From: Gemmatimonadota bacterium
Lineage (GTDB): Bacteria > Gemmatimonadota > Gemmatimonadetes > Palauibacterales > Palauibacteraceae
Length of the DNA: 24,593 bases
Assembly (NCBI GenBank): GCA_030598525.1
Contig: JAUVPT010000002.1
Location: 1 to 24,593, forward strand
Direction of reading: 5' to 3'
A program made the translations under genes and the position numbers. Numbering within the stretch: position 1 is the stretch's first letter; each line of letters begins with the position of its first letter. The notes beneath the pieces are model-generated. The model worked only from the letters and a program-made list of their open reading frames with translations. It was not told where the DNA came from and made no database searches. Positions 16,241-23,426 of the stretch are shown one piece after another.

Positions 16241-17140
16241 TCACTCGACGTTCTCGTTCTGTTCCCTGAGTGACTCCAGGTCGTTCTTCATTTCCACCAC
16301 GATCCTGGCGATCGTGGCGTCGTTGGCCTTGGAGCCGATGGTGTTCACCTCCCGAAGCAACTCCTGACCGAGAAAGCTGAGTCGCTTTCCGACCGGTTCC
16401 TCCGAAGGAGCGTCCAGGAGATCCCTGAAGGCGTCGAGGTGAGCGCGAGCCCGAACGAGTTCCTCCGAAATATTCCATTTGTCCGCGATGAACGCGATCT
16501 CCCGAGCCAGCCGGTCAGGCTCTACCTCTATGTCTCCAGCCAGCTCACGGATCGAGCGCCTCAGCCGCAGAGACTCTCGCTCCAGCCTCTGGGGCACGAG
16601 GGCCTCGACCTCGGAAAGGCCAGACCGCAGTGCGTCAACGCGCGTTCCCAGGTCCTCCGCGAGGCGCTCGCCTTCGCGCACACGCATCTCGACGAGCTGG
16701 CCGACCGCCGCGTCTGCGACCCGGCGCAGAGCATCGTCGGGCACGGTCTCGACCGGATCCGAGGACTCCTCGACCAGCAGCCGATCACAACGCCCGATCA
16801 GTCCGATGTCCACCTCTCCCCCGAGACCCCAGCGCTCCTGCAAGTCCCGAAGCGCCTCCACGTACGCTCGGGCGCGCGCCTCGTCAAGCCGGAATACCGG
16901 GGCCGAGCCGCCCCCCACCTCACCGGTTGGAGATCCCAATCGCAGCGTGACATCGATGTGCCCCCGGCGGACCTTCGGCGCTATCTCCTCGCGCAGCACT
17001 TCCTCCCAGCGCTCCGCTCCCGGCGGAAGCCGGAAGTGAAGCTTGAGGTGCCGCGAATTCACGGACCGGAGCTCTAGACTCAGATCCACACTGTCGGCTG
17101 TCGCGGATGCCGACCCGAAGCCCGTCATGCTGCGTATCAT
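16241..17140 (-). CDS. yicC: YicC family endoribonuclease-like protein
   Basis: A 299-residue YicC/YloC family protein. E. coli YicC is reported to act as an endoribonuclease in RNA decay. The start MIRSMTGFGSA is diagnostic, as are RSVNSRHLKL near residue 25 and the C-terminal DUF1732 part with GKRLSFLGQELLREVNTIGSKANDA. The family's near-invariant C-terminal Glu, His or Lys positions were not checked by alignment. The gene is first in the yicC-gmk-rpoZ-coaBC-udg-dnaB train and lies 28 bases after the TonB-like gene. A TATACT box just upstream could start a nearly leaderless mRNA. Confidence 0.95.
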   Translation of the reverse strand: MIRSMTGFGSASATADSVDLSLELRSVNSRHLKLHFRLPPGAERWEEVLREEIAPKVRRGHIDVTLRLGSPTGEVGGGSAPVFRLDEARARAYVEALRDLQERWGLGGEVDIGLIGRCDRLLVEESSDPVETVPDDALRRVADAAVGQLVEMRVREGERLAEDLGTRVDALRSGLSEVEALVPQRLERESLRLRRSIRELAGDIEVEPDRLAREIAFIADKWNISEELVRARAHLDAFRDLLDAPSEEPVGKRLSFLGQELLREVNTIGSKANDATIARIVVEMKNDLESLREQNENVE

Positions 17141-17151
17141 AGGAACCGATA

Positions 17152-17157
17152 AGTATA
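17152..17157 (-). promoter_or_regulatory. Candidate -10 box (TATACT) for the yicC operon
   Basis: TATACT on the minus strand ends 11 bases before the yicC ATG, in the 28-base gap. It would place initiation about 5 bases before the start codon. No good -35 box is seen at 16-18 bases upstream, so this is tentative. Confidence 0.3.
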
Positions 17158-17168
17158 GCGTTTTCGGG

Positions 17169-19022
17169 TCAATTCAGGAACTCCCATTTGACTCCGAACA
17201 CGGATCGCCTGAGGGGAAACGGAAGGCCCGGAAGATCCTGGCCCTCGGCTGCAGTGACGTTCTCGAACCGCCAGTAGACCCGTACACCCAGAATTCGGAT
17301 CATCAGATTCCAGTCGATAAATGCATACGAGGGGACGAGGACGGGGTTCTGGCTGCCGGAAGCCGGCGTCGGTGCCGTGAGCATCGCGTCCCTGTAGTTC
17401 AGCCCGAACGAGGCGTTGACCTCGAGTTCCTCCTCGAAGAACGAGTCATGCCAGAACAGCTCGGCCCGGGCCACGCTCTCAGGAACGTACAGGGGATCGG
17501 TGCCGTCCAGGACGTTGGAGTATCGGAAGAAACCCCGCAGCCTGATCGGCTCCACGTTCTTGAGAACCAGGCCCAGGGGAATGAGCGGACCCACCAGACC
17601 GACTTCGGCCAATCCGAGTTCGACCGCACCTCCTGGCGCCTGCTCACGGTCGAAAACGGCACCGAAGGGCAGCTGGCGGCTCAGCTTCTGATACTCGCCG
17701 CGCCCGGAAAGGGCGAACGGGCCGAGGTCCAGGGCCAGGCCACCTGCGGCTACGTCGAACGTGACGGAGTCCGCACGCTGCAGTGTGGGGTAGGAAATTC
17801 CTCGCGTGCCGGTGGCGCCATCCACGGTCAGCGTCAGCCCGACCCGCTGTATCGTGGCAGCGAGGCCCGCTCGAAACTCCGAGGTGCCGAATTCGTTCCA
17901 GGAACCGAGGCGGCCGCCTGCGTTGAGCGAGAGCCACGAAAGGACCCCGTAGCCCGCGTCGACATTCAGGTCCGCAATCGGGTAGGAGGGATCGTCCCAC
18001 AGCCCGAAGCCCGCTCGAAACCAACCGTTCTCGGCGTCGCCTGACAGACGGAAACCCCCGTTGGCCACCTTGCGGACGCTCTCTCCCTCCTCGCTGAGAC
18101 CCGTGGTTCCGGCGAAGGCCTCCGCCTGGAAATGGTCGCCGAGGTTCCCCCTGCCGCGAACAAAGAGCTCGGTCCTCGTGAGTTCCACGGCGTCATACAC
18201 GGTCCGCTCCATCTTCTCGCTGACCCAATGCAGCTCCAGGCCCGAATCCCCCCCGCCGGGAAGCCACTCCACTCGGCCCCAGAAGTTGAAGTCGGTCGAC
18301 GGATTCTCTCCGCCGGTGTCCAGCAGATCGATCGAGGTGCCCAGGTTGAAACTGCGACCCATCCCGTTGCTGAACAGGAGTCGCAGGCGGCTCAGGCCGG
18401 GATCGCCCGTCCCACCGGTGATACGAGAATACGCCGTGCGCTTCTTCCGTCTCAGGGTGGTCACTTCCGCCACCCAGCCGTCCGCCCGACGCCGCACGCG
18501 GACACTCTCCACGCTGGCGAGGGCTACGCGCGTCAGATCGACCTGGCCAGCGTCGAGGGTGGTGAGCTCCCGTCCGTCCATGGAAACCGTAAGAAACCCC
18601 GGACCCAGAGCCCCCTGTATCGCGTAATGCGGTCCGCCGAACCAGGTAGTGCGAAGCGTCGTGAACCCGGGCACCAGATCGGAAAGAAGATCCTCGAGGG
18701 TCATCGCGTTCGAGCGCAGTATCGCGTCGCGGTCCCACTCATACGTCGACCACGACCACCCCTCCGAGGGTGGTCTCATTTCCTCGGCGATCTGCTGAAA
18801 GGCCTCCTGCTGTGTGGAGTCGGCGAGAGTTCCGGTAAGCTCGCCCTCCAGTTCGCCGACCAGCGTGTCGGGGGCAGCCTCCGGAATAGGCCTATCCGGC
18901 TCCTGCGCACGAAGCCCAGGAGCTGAACACAGGCACAGTACGAGCAGGAGCCCGACTTTCGGGGGCGTCCGAGACCCTATACGTCCCTCCCTGCGTCGCT
19001 TTTCGAAGCGGGGCCGTGACAT
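17169..19022 (-). CDS. TonB-dependent receptor-like plug/beta-barrel outer-membrane protein
   Basis: A 617-residue protein with an N-terminal signal peptide (hydrophobic 22-39, cleavage probably after LRAQ). A plug-like domain spans about 95-195 (LEDLLSDLVPGF, AIQGALGPGFLTVSMDGREL, VESVRVRR). About 400 residues of alternating, aromatic-rich beta segments follow, ending in VFGVKWEFLN, as in outer-membrane barrels. I see no carboxypeptidase-regulatory domain and no clear TonB box, so energised transport is unproven. The substrate is unknown. It follows icd by 25 bases and is probably cotranscribed with gltA-icd. The only start has no Shine-Dalgarno and is preceded by a GC-rich hairpin. Confidence 0.8.
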   Translation of the reverse strand: MSRPRFEKRRREGRIGSRTPPKVGLLLVLCLCSAPGLRAQEPDRPIPEAAPDTLVGELEGELTGTLADSTQQEAFQQIAEEMRPPSEGWSWSTYEWDRDAILRSNAMTLEDLLSDLVPGFTTLRTTWFGGPHYAIQGALGPGFLTVSMDGRELTTLDAGQVDLTRVALASVESVRVRRRADGWVAEVTTLRRKKRTAYSRITGGTGDPGLSRLRLLFSNGMGRSFNLGTSIDLLDTGGENPSTDFNFWGRVEWLPGGGDSGLELHWVSEKMERTVYDAVELTRTELFVRGRGNLGDHFQAEAFAGTTGLSEEGESVRKVANGGFRLSGDAENGWFRAGFGLWDDPSYPIADLNVDAGYGVLSWLSLNAGGRLGSWNEFGTSEFRAGLAATIQRVGLTLTVDGATGTRGISYPTLQRADSVTFDVAAGGLALDLGPFALSGRGEYQKLSRQLPFGAVFDREQAPGGAVELGLAEVGLVGPLIPLGLVLKNVEPIRLRGFFRYSNVLDGTDPLYVPESVARAELFWHDSFFEEELEVNASFGLNYRDAMLTAPTPASGSQNPVLVPSYAFIDWNLMIRILGVRVYWRFENVTAAEGQDLPGLPFPLRRSVFGVKWEFLN

Positions 19023-19030
19023 CGGCCGGC

Positions 19031-19046
19031 CCCGCCTGCGGGCGGG
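19031..19046 (-). other. GC-rich hairpin between icd and the TonB-like gene
   Basis: In minus-strand RNA CCCGCC and GGCGGG pair around a CGCA loop, just after the icd stop and 8 bases before the next ATG. There is no U-tract, so it is a weak terminator candidate. It occupies the place where a ribosome binding site would be. Confidence 0.4.
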
Positions 19047-19047
19047 C

Positions 19048-20301
19048 TCAGCCAGCTCGCATGTTGTCGATGATGCGGTCTCCGAATTGCGACGTCTTGG
19101 CCAGGGTGGCGCCGTCCATCTGACGCTCGAGGTCGTACGTCACGTACTTCTGGCCGACCGTCCGCTCGATCGCCTCCAACAAGGCCTGAGCTGCCTCGTC
19201 CCAGCGCATGTACTCGAACATCATGACACCCGAGAGAATCAGCGAGGTCGGGTTCACCTTGTCCAGTCCCGCATACTTCGGCGCCGTACCGTGCGTCGCC
19301 TCGAAGAGAGCCACGCCGTCTCCAATGTTCGCTCCAGGCGCCATGCCGAGGCCACCGACCTGCGCGGCGCAAGCGTCCGACATGTAGTCCCCGTTCAGGT
19401 TCGGCAACGCGATGTAATCGTACTCCGCCGGGCGCAGGAGAATCTGCTGGAACATCGCGTCCGCGATCCGGTCCTTGATGACGATCTTCCCCTCGGGCTG
19501 CTTGCCGTCGTGCGCGCTCCACAGCTCCGTCTCGGTGATCGTCTCGTCCCCGAATTCGTCGCGAGCGACTTCATATCCCCACTCGCGAAACGCGCCCTCG
19601 GTGAACTTCATGATGTTGCCCTTATGGACCAGCGTGACCGACGTGCGACCGTTCCGAATTGCTTCCCTGATGCACATCCGGACGAGGCGCTTCGTCCCGA
19701 ACTCGGAGATCGGCTTGACCCCGATCCCGCTGTGCTCTCTGACCGAGCAGCCCATCTCGTCGTTGAGGAAGGAACGAACCTTCTCCGCGTCTTCAGTGCC
19801 CGCTTCCCACTCGATCCCCGAGTAGACGTCTTCCGTGTTCTCCCGGTAGATCACGATGTCCAGCTTCTGGGGAGCCTTCACGGGAGACGGCGTGCCGTTG
19901 ATCCACCGGCTCGGGCGCACGCAGGCATAAAGATCGAGCTTCTGGCGGAGCGTCACGTTCAGCGACCGGATCCCTCCACCGACCGGGGTGGTGAGCGGTC
20001 CCTTGATCGAAACCGAACACTCCTCGAGCGCCTGCAGGGTCTCCTCCGGCAGCCACTCGCCCGACCGTTCGAGTGCTTTCTCTCCCGCGTACACTTCCAT
20101 CCACTGGATCTTCCGGTCGGTTCCGTAGGCCGCTTCGACCGCGCCGTCGAATACCCGGACGGCGGCGGCCCAGATGTCGGGCCCCATTCCGTCCCCCTCG
20201 ATGAACGGAACGATGGGACGATCCGGTACAACCGGCCCTTCTGGACTGACGGTGATGCGATCGCCGTCAGGCACTTCTGCAAAGCGATATTCGGAAGACA
20301 T
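19048..20301 (-). CDS. icd: Isocitrate dehydrogenase, NADP-type
   Basis: Oxidatively decarboxylates isocitrate to 2-oxoglutarate in the TCA cycle. The 417-residue protein closely follows E. coli Icd in length and motifs. IRSLNVTLRQ carries Ser113, the residue phosphorylated by AceK in E. coli, and YRENTEDVYSGIE is present. ATHGTAPKYAG with adjacent Lys-Tyr is the NADP-preferring signature, as is the later YDLERQMDGA. A GGGGAG Shine-Dalgarno lies about 9 bases upstream of the ATG. It follows gltA by 29 bases, so the two TCA genes are probably one operon. Confidence 0.96.
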   Translation of the reverse strand: MSSEYRFAEVPDGDRITVSPEGPVVPDRPIVPFIEGDGMGPDIWAAAVRVFDGAVEAAYGTDRKIQWMEVYAGEKALERSGEWLPEETLQALEECSVSIKGPLTTPVGGGIRSLNVTLRQKLDLYACVRPSRWINGTPSPVKAPQKLDIVIYRENTEDVYSGIEWEAGTEDAEKVRSFLNDEMGCSVREHSGIGVKPISEFGTKRLVRMCIREAIRNGRTSVTLVHKGNIMKFTEGAFREWGYEVARDEFGDETITETELWSAHDGKQPEGKIVIKDRIADAMFQQILLRPAEYDYIALPNLNGDYMSDACAAQVGGLGMAPGANIGDGVALFEATHGTAPKYAGLDKVNPTSLILSGVMMFEYMRWDEAAQALLEAIERTVGQKYVTYDLERQMDGATLAKTSQFGDRIIDNMRAG

Positions 20302-20330
20302 TCTTCACGCTCCCCGGACAAACAATGTGA

Positions 20331-21455
20331 TCAGCGTCGGTCGATGGGCACCCAGGGTCGGTCCAGCTCGCCCGTGTACTCCGCCCGCGGTCGAATGAGT
20401 CTGTTATGCATATGCTGTTCCATCACGTGTGCGGCCCAACCGGCGGTTCGACCGATCGCGAAAAGGGGCGTGAACAGGTCGATCGGGAGGCCCAGGGAGT
20501 AGTACACCGTGGCACAGTAGAAATCCACGTTACAGTACAGACCCTTACGTTCGAGCATCTCCTCCTCGAGCTTCCGTGATACGTCGTACCACCGGGCGTC
20601 GCCCGCCTCCTGGCTCAACTCCTCGGCCATCCGACGCAGGTGCGTCGCTCGCGGGTCCTCCGTTCGGTACACCCTGTGGCCGAACCCCATGATCTTCTGC
20701 TTCTCGTCCAGCGCCCGGTCAACAAAGGCCTGAACGTCACCGGCGGTCCCTATCTCGAGCAGCATTTCCATGGCCTTTTCGTTCGCACCGCCATGGAGCG
20801 GCCCCTTCAGCGCCGAGACACCCGCCGTGATCGCTGAGTGCATGTCCGCCAGCGTCGATGCCACGACACGGGTCGTGAAAGTGGATGCGTTCAGCCCGTG
20901 CTCCAGGTAGAGGAGCCACGACGTATCCAGCGCCCGGGCAGCGGTCTCGCTGGGCCTGATACCGCTGCGGACATAGAGAAAATTGGCGGCGTGATCCAGC
21001 TCGGGATCCGGGTCGATCGGATCCAGCCCTCTTCTGATTCGATCGAACGTTCCAACGATCGTCGGCATCTGAGCGACGAGACGGCCGGCCTTTCTCAGAT
21101 CCGCCTCGTGGGAAATGTCATCCGATTCGGGGTCTACCTGTCCCAGCACGGAAACCGCGGTTCTAAGGGCGGCCATGGGAGCGGACTCCGCAGGCAGGCC
21201 ACTCAGAACGTCGAGTACCGGCAGCGGCAGCGCCCGCTGCCCGGCCAGAGTTCCCTCGAAAGCGGCGAGTTCGATCGCCGCCGGGAGCGCATCGTACCAG
21301 AGGAGGTAGACGGACTCGAGATAGGAGGCATGGCGCGCCAGCGCATGAATGTCGTACCCCCTGTACCACAGCTTGCCCGCCGCTCCATCGATGAAACTCA
21401 GGGCGGATTCAGCGGCCACCACCCCGGCAAGCCCCCTCGTGTTATCGTCTGTCAT
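20331..21455 (-). CDS. gltA: Citrate synthase (short, about 375-residue type)
   Basis: Condenses acetyl-CoA and oxaloacetate to citrate. Catalytic residues are His221 in GPLHGGANE, His260 in MGFGHRVYRTEDPRA and Asp311 in CNVDFYCA. The 374-residue length fits the CitZ/dimeric type, which also includes 2-methylcitrate synthases; the adjacent icd supports the TCA role. I chose the ATG at 21455 because GAGG lies 6 bases before it. An in-frame ATG at 21461 would directly abut that box. The start lies 37 bases after the T-tract of the terminator at 21492-21532. Confidence 0.95.
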   Translation of the reverse strand: MTDDNTRGLAGVVAAESALSFIDGAAGKLWYRGYDIHALARHASYLESVYLLWYDALPAAIELAAFEGTLAGQRALPLPVLDVLSGLPAESAPMAALRTAVSVLGQVDPESDDISHEADLRKAGRLVAQMPTIVGTFDRIRRGLDPIDPDPELDHAANFLYVRSGIRPSETAARALDTSWLLYLEHGLNASTFTTRVVASTLADMHSAITAGVSALKGPLHGGANEKAMEMLLEIGTAGDVQAFVDRALDEKQKIMGFGHRVYRTEDPRATHLRRMAEELSQEAGDARWYDVSRKLEEEMLERKGLYCNVDFYCATVYYSLGLPIDLFTPLFAIGRTAGWAAHVMEQHMHNRLIRPRAEYTGELDRPWVPIDRR

Positions 21456-21491
21456 GTTCATCCTCGGCAGGACCGCTCAAGAGTGTCCACG

Positions 21492-21532
21492 AAAAAGGGG
21501 CGCAACCCCCGGTTCAACCGGTGTTACGCCCC
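21492..21532 (-). terminator. Intrinsic terminator after the 83-residue gene
   Basis: Minus-strand RNA: a 10-bp stem (21523-21532 with 21497-21506, one G-U pair) encloses a second small inverted repeat and is followed by five U (21496-21492). On the + strand the same position is a C-A mismatch with no T-tract, so it acts in the minus direction. It ends 30 bases after the small gene's stop begins. Confidence 0.75.
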
Positions 21533-21561
21533 TCGCTCGAATAGTTCCGAGCCCTCGCGCC

Positions 21562-21813
21562 CTATCTGATGGCCGGATCCGGTTCGGCAACACTGAAGCG
21601 GCTCTTCAAGTCCTCGACGCTGAGGCCCTCGAACGAACCGGCCGGCAGCTTGATACGACGCTGCGCCTGGGCTGGGTCGGAGAAGCACACGAAGATTACG
21701 GACTCTTTATCGTCCTTCACTCCGGTCTTATCGGGATCGGGCCAGAAGACGTCCCGCGAAGCGAGCCACGCCTTCCACCGTCTGCCGCTGTCGTCCCGAA
21801 AGTGCTTTGTCAT
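21562..21813 (-). CDS. Small hypothetical protein, 83 residues
   Basis: I do not recognise the family. The 83-residue sequence is soluble, without signal peptide or membrane segment. It looks like a compact alpha/beta domain: an aromatic N-terminal half (FRDDSGRRWKAWLASRDVF), a hydrophobic strand VIFVCFSDP, then AQRRIKLPAG and a C-terminal helix, ending in EPDPAIR. It has a good promoter, a CGAGGT Shine-Dalgarno 5 bases before ATG and an intrinsic terminator, so it is very probably a real monocistronic gene. It is divergent from the DUF1028 gene and lies upstream of gltA. Confidence 0.8.
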   Translation of the reverse strand: MTKHFRDDSGRRWKAWLASRDVFWPDPDKTGVKDDKESVIFVCFSDPAQAQRRIKLPAGSFEGLSVEDLKSRFSVAEPDPAIR

Positions 21814-21857
21814 GCGTACCTCGAGGTTGGGTCAAAACGAGAACTGTAGAGCGTATT

Positions 21858-21886
21858 AATATATCATCTGGAGGCGTACATGTCCA
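21858..21886 (-). promoter_or_regulatory. Sigma-70-type promoter for the 83-residue gene
   Basis: Minus strand: TGGACA (21881-21886), a 17-base spacer and TATATT (21858-21863), each five of six consensus bases. Predicted initiation near 21851 gives a leader of about 37 bases. The rest of the 266-base gap 21814-22079 shows no convincing + strand promoter. Confidence 0.6.
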
Positions 21887-22079
21887 CCGACCGGGCACTC
21901 ATTAGAAACAACATTATGTCGATGGCTTAACGCCCGCTGCTACAGCCCAGTACGCCACTTTCTCTGACGCTCCGAGGGCGACGACGGGATGCCTCCGCTT
22001 CCCTGGACCGCACCGACGCTCTAGACTCTCTTCGAGACTCGGTGACTACGAACGTTCAACCTCGGCGCAGAGGAGTACC

Positions 22080-23102
22080 ATGACCGTCCCGAAAGGCCCC
22101 GTGGTCAGCGTAACGGCGCTCGTTGCTATCTTGATGACTTCCCTGCCGACTCCCGGCCCCGCCCTGTCCCAGGATCTCGAGAGACCCCTTCGGCCGGTGC
22201 ACACGTACTCGATCGTCGCCCGTGACGCCGAGAGTGGAGAAATGGGCGTCGCCGTCCAGTCCCACTGGTTTTCGGTGGGTTCGTCCGTGGCCTGGGCACA
22301 GAGCGGAGTCGGGGCGATCGCCACCCAGTCCTTTATCGATCCGTCGTACGGCGCCAACGGACTGGTCTTGCTGGGCACAGGCAGTACGGCTGACCAGGCC
22401 CTTGCTGGACTCGTCGCCGCCGACGCGCACCCCGAAGTGAGACAGGTAGGCATCGTGGATGCTCACGGGGGCACCGCCGTACACACCGGCCAGTTGGCGA
22501 TCCAGGAAGCGTGCGACTTCGAAGGTGAGGCCTTCACGGTGCAGGCGAACCTGATGCACCGCTCCACGGTGTGCGATGCCATGGTGGGTGCGTATACATC
22601 GAGCTCGGGAGATCTGGCGGAGCGTTTGATGGCAGCACTTGAGGCAGCTCAGGCGGAGGGAGGCGATATTCGCGGACGACAGTCGGCAGCCCTCCTGGTG
22701 GTCGCGGCGGAGCCCTCCGGCAGACCGTGGCAGGATCGAGTCTTCGACCTGCACGTGGCCGATCACCGAGAACCCCTGGTCGAACTTCGTCGACTGTTGT
22801 CGGTCGCCCGCGCCTATCGTCACATGAACGAGGGAGACGAGCACGTAACTCAGGGTGACATCGACGCCGCCCTCGAGGAATACGAGCGAGCGGAGGCTCT
22901 GCTTCCCGGGGAGGCCGAACCCATCTTCTGGCACGCGGTGACCCTGGCCAGCGTCGGGCGAGTGGACGAGTCTCTGCCCCTGTTCGCGGAGGCATACAGG
23001 CTTCGGCCGGAGTGGAGGGAACTCGTTCCGCGCCTCGCCCCGGCTCAGCTACTGCCGGACGATCCGGAGATGATCGCGAAGATCGTGGCGGCGGGCCGCT
23101 GA
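22080..23102 (+). CDS. Secreted DUF1028 family protein with C-terminal helical repeat-like tail
   Basis: A 340-residue protein. A signal peptide (hydrophobic about 9-30, cleavage near ALSQ) points to export. The DUF1028 domain (about 40-235) starts with HTYSIVARD and has GEMGVAVQSHWFSVGS, GVGAIATQSF and GRQSAALLVV, all typical of the family. DUF1028 proteins are thought to resemble Ntn-hydrolases, but their reaction is not established. The tail (about 255-340) has two TPR-like helical pairs (GDIDAALEEYERAEALLPG and the following one with VDESLPLFAEAYRLRPE). The Shine-Dalgarno GAGGAG is 5 bases from ATG. No operon partner is visible. Confidence 0.88.
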   Translation: MTVPKGPVVSVTALVAILMTSLPTPGPALSQDLERPLRPVHTYSIVARDAESGEMGVAVQSHWFSVGSSVAWAQSGVGAIATQSFIDPSYGANGLVLLGTGSTADQALAGLVAADAHPEVRQVGIVDAHGGTAVHTGQLAIQEACDFEGEAFTVQANLMHRSTVCDAMVGAYTSSSGDLAERLMAALEAAQAEGGDIRGRQSAALLVVAAEPSGRPWQDRVFDLHVADHREPLVELRRLLSVARAYRHMNEGDEHVTQGDIDAALEEYERAEALLPGEAEPIFWHAVTLASVGRVDESLPLFAEAYRLRPEWRELVPRLAPAQLLPDDPEMIAKIVAAGR

Positions 23103-23130
23103 ACGGGGGTGCGCCGACGGCCCGGCCGGA

Positions 23131-23244
23131 TCAGGCCGTGTCGCTGGAGCTTTCGTCCAGTTCGGGAAGTCGGCAGAAGTAGGCAATCGTGCCGCCGATG
23201 CCCGTGATCAGGATGGCCAGAATCGCGGTGACCAGGATGTACAT
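23131..23244 (-). CDS. Single-pass membrane mini-protein, 37 residues
   Basis: A short frame with ATG at 23242-23244 and TGA at 23131-23133. It encodes MYILVTAILAILITGIGG, then TIAYFC and the charged tail RLPELDESSSDTA. That is one transmembrane helix (about 2-24) with a Gly-Ile-Gly-Gly kink and an acidic C-terminus. A GGGGGAA Shine-Dalgarno lies about four bases before ATG. Layout resembles small auxiliary subunits such as CcoS or CydX, but I cannot match it to either, and no oxidase is nearby. It is convergent with the DUF1028 gene and divergent from rocD. Confidence 0.65.
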   Translation of the reverse strand: MYILVTAILAILITGIGGTIAYFCRLPELDESSSDTA

Positions 23245-23411
23245 GTATTCCCCCGTGTCCGTAGCTCGGCTCAAGCCGCCCCGCTGGAGCGGTTCCGGCG
23301 GACGAGTATGAGGTCACCGGGACTCCCTGTCCAGTGTGGTCCCACGGTCTTCGGGCAGGAGCCCGGCAAGCCGTTGCCCGCCGACCGCCAACTGGATAAC
23401 CTGCCGCGCAG

Positions 23412-23426
23412 CACCGTCCGACGGTG
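23412..23426. promoter_or_regulatory. Inverted repeat upstream of rocD (possible operator)
   Basis: CACCGT and ACGGTG flank a CCG centre, a perfect 6-bp dyad 52 bases before the rocD ATG. It lies in the 234-base gap between the mini-protein and rocD (23245-23478). Weak -35/-10-like elements (TTGCCC at 23374, GATAAC at 23395, 15-base spacing) lie just upstream of it. Confidence 0.3.

Noticed and set aside
18814..20502. 562-residue + strand open frame opposite icd and the receptor gene
   Set aside because: It lies antisense to two well-supported genes, has Arg/Pro/His-rich composition typical of GC-rich shadow frames, and shows no domain motif.
22021..22046. TAGACT with nearby TCTC/GAGA repeat before the DUF1028 gene as a promoter or hairpin
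   Set aside because: No -35 box at a proper distance (TGGACC is only 12 bases away) and the stem is just 4 bp.
23123..23138. CGGCC/GGCCG hairpin between DUF1028 and the mini-protein as terminator
   Set aside because: Only a 5-bp stem without a U-tract, and it overlaps the mini-protein stop codon.
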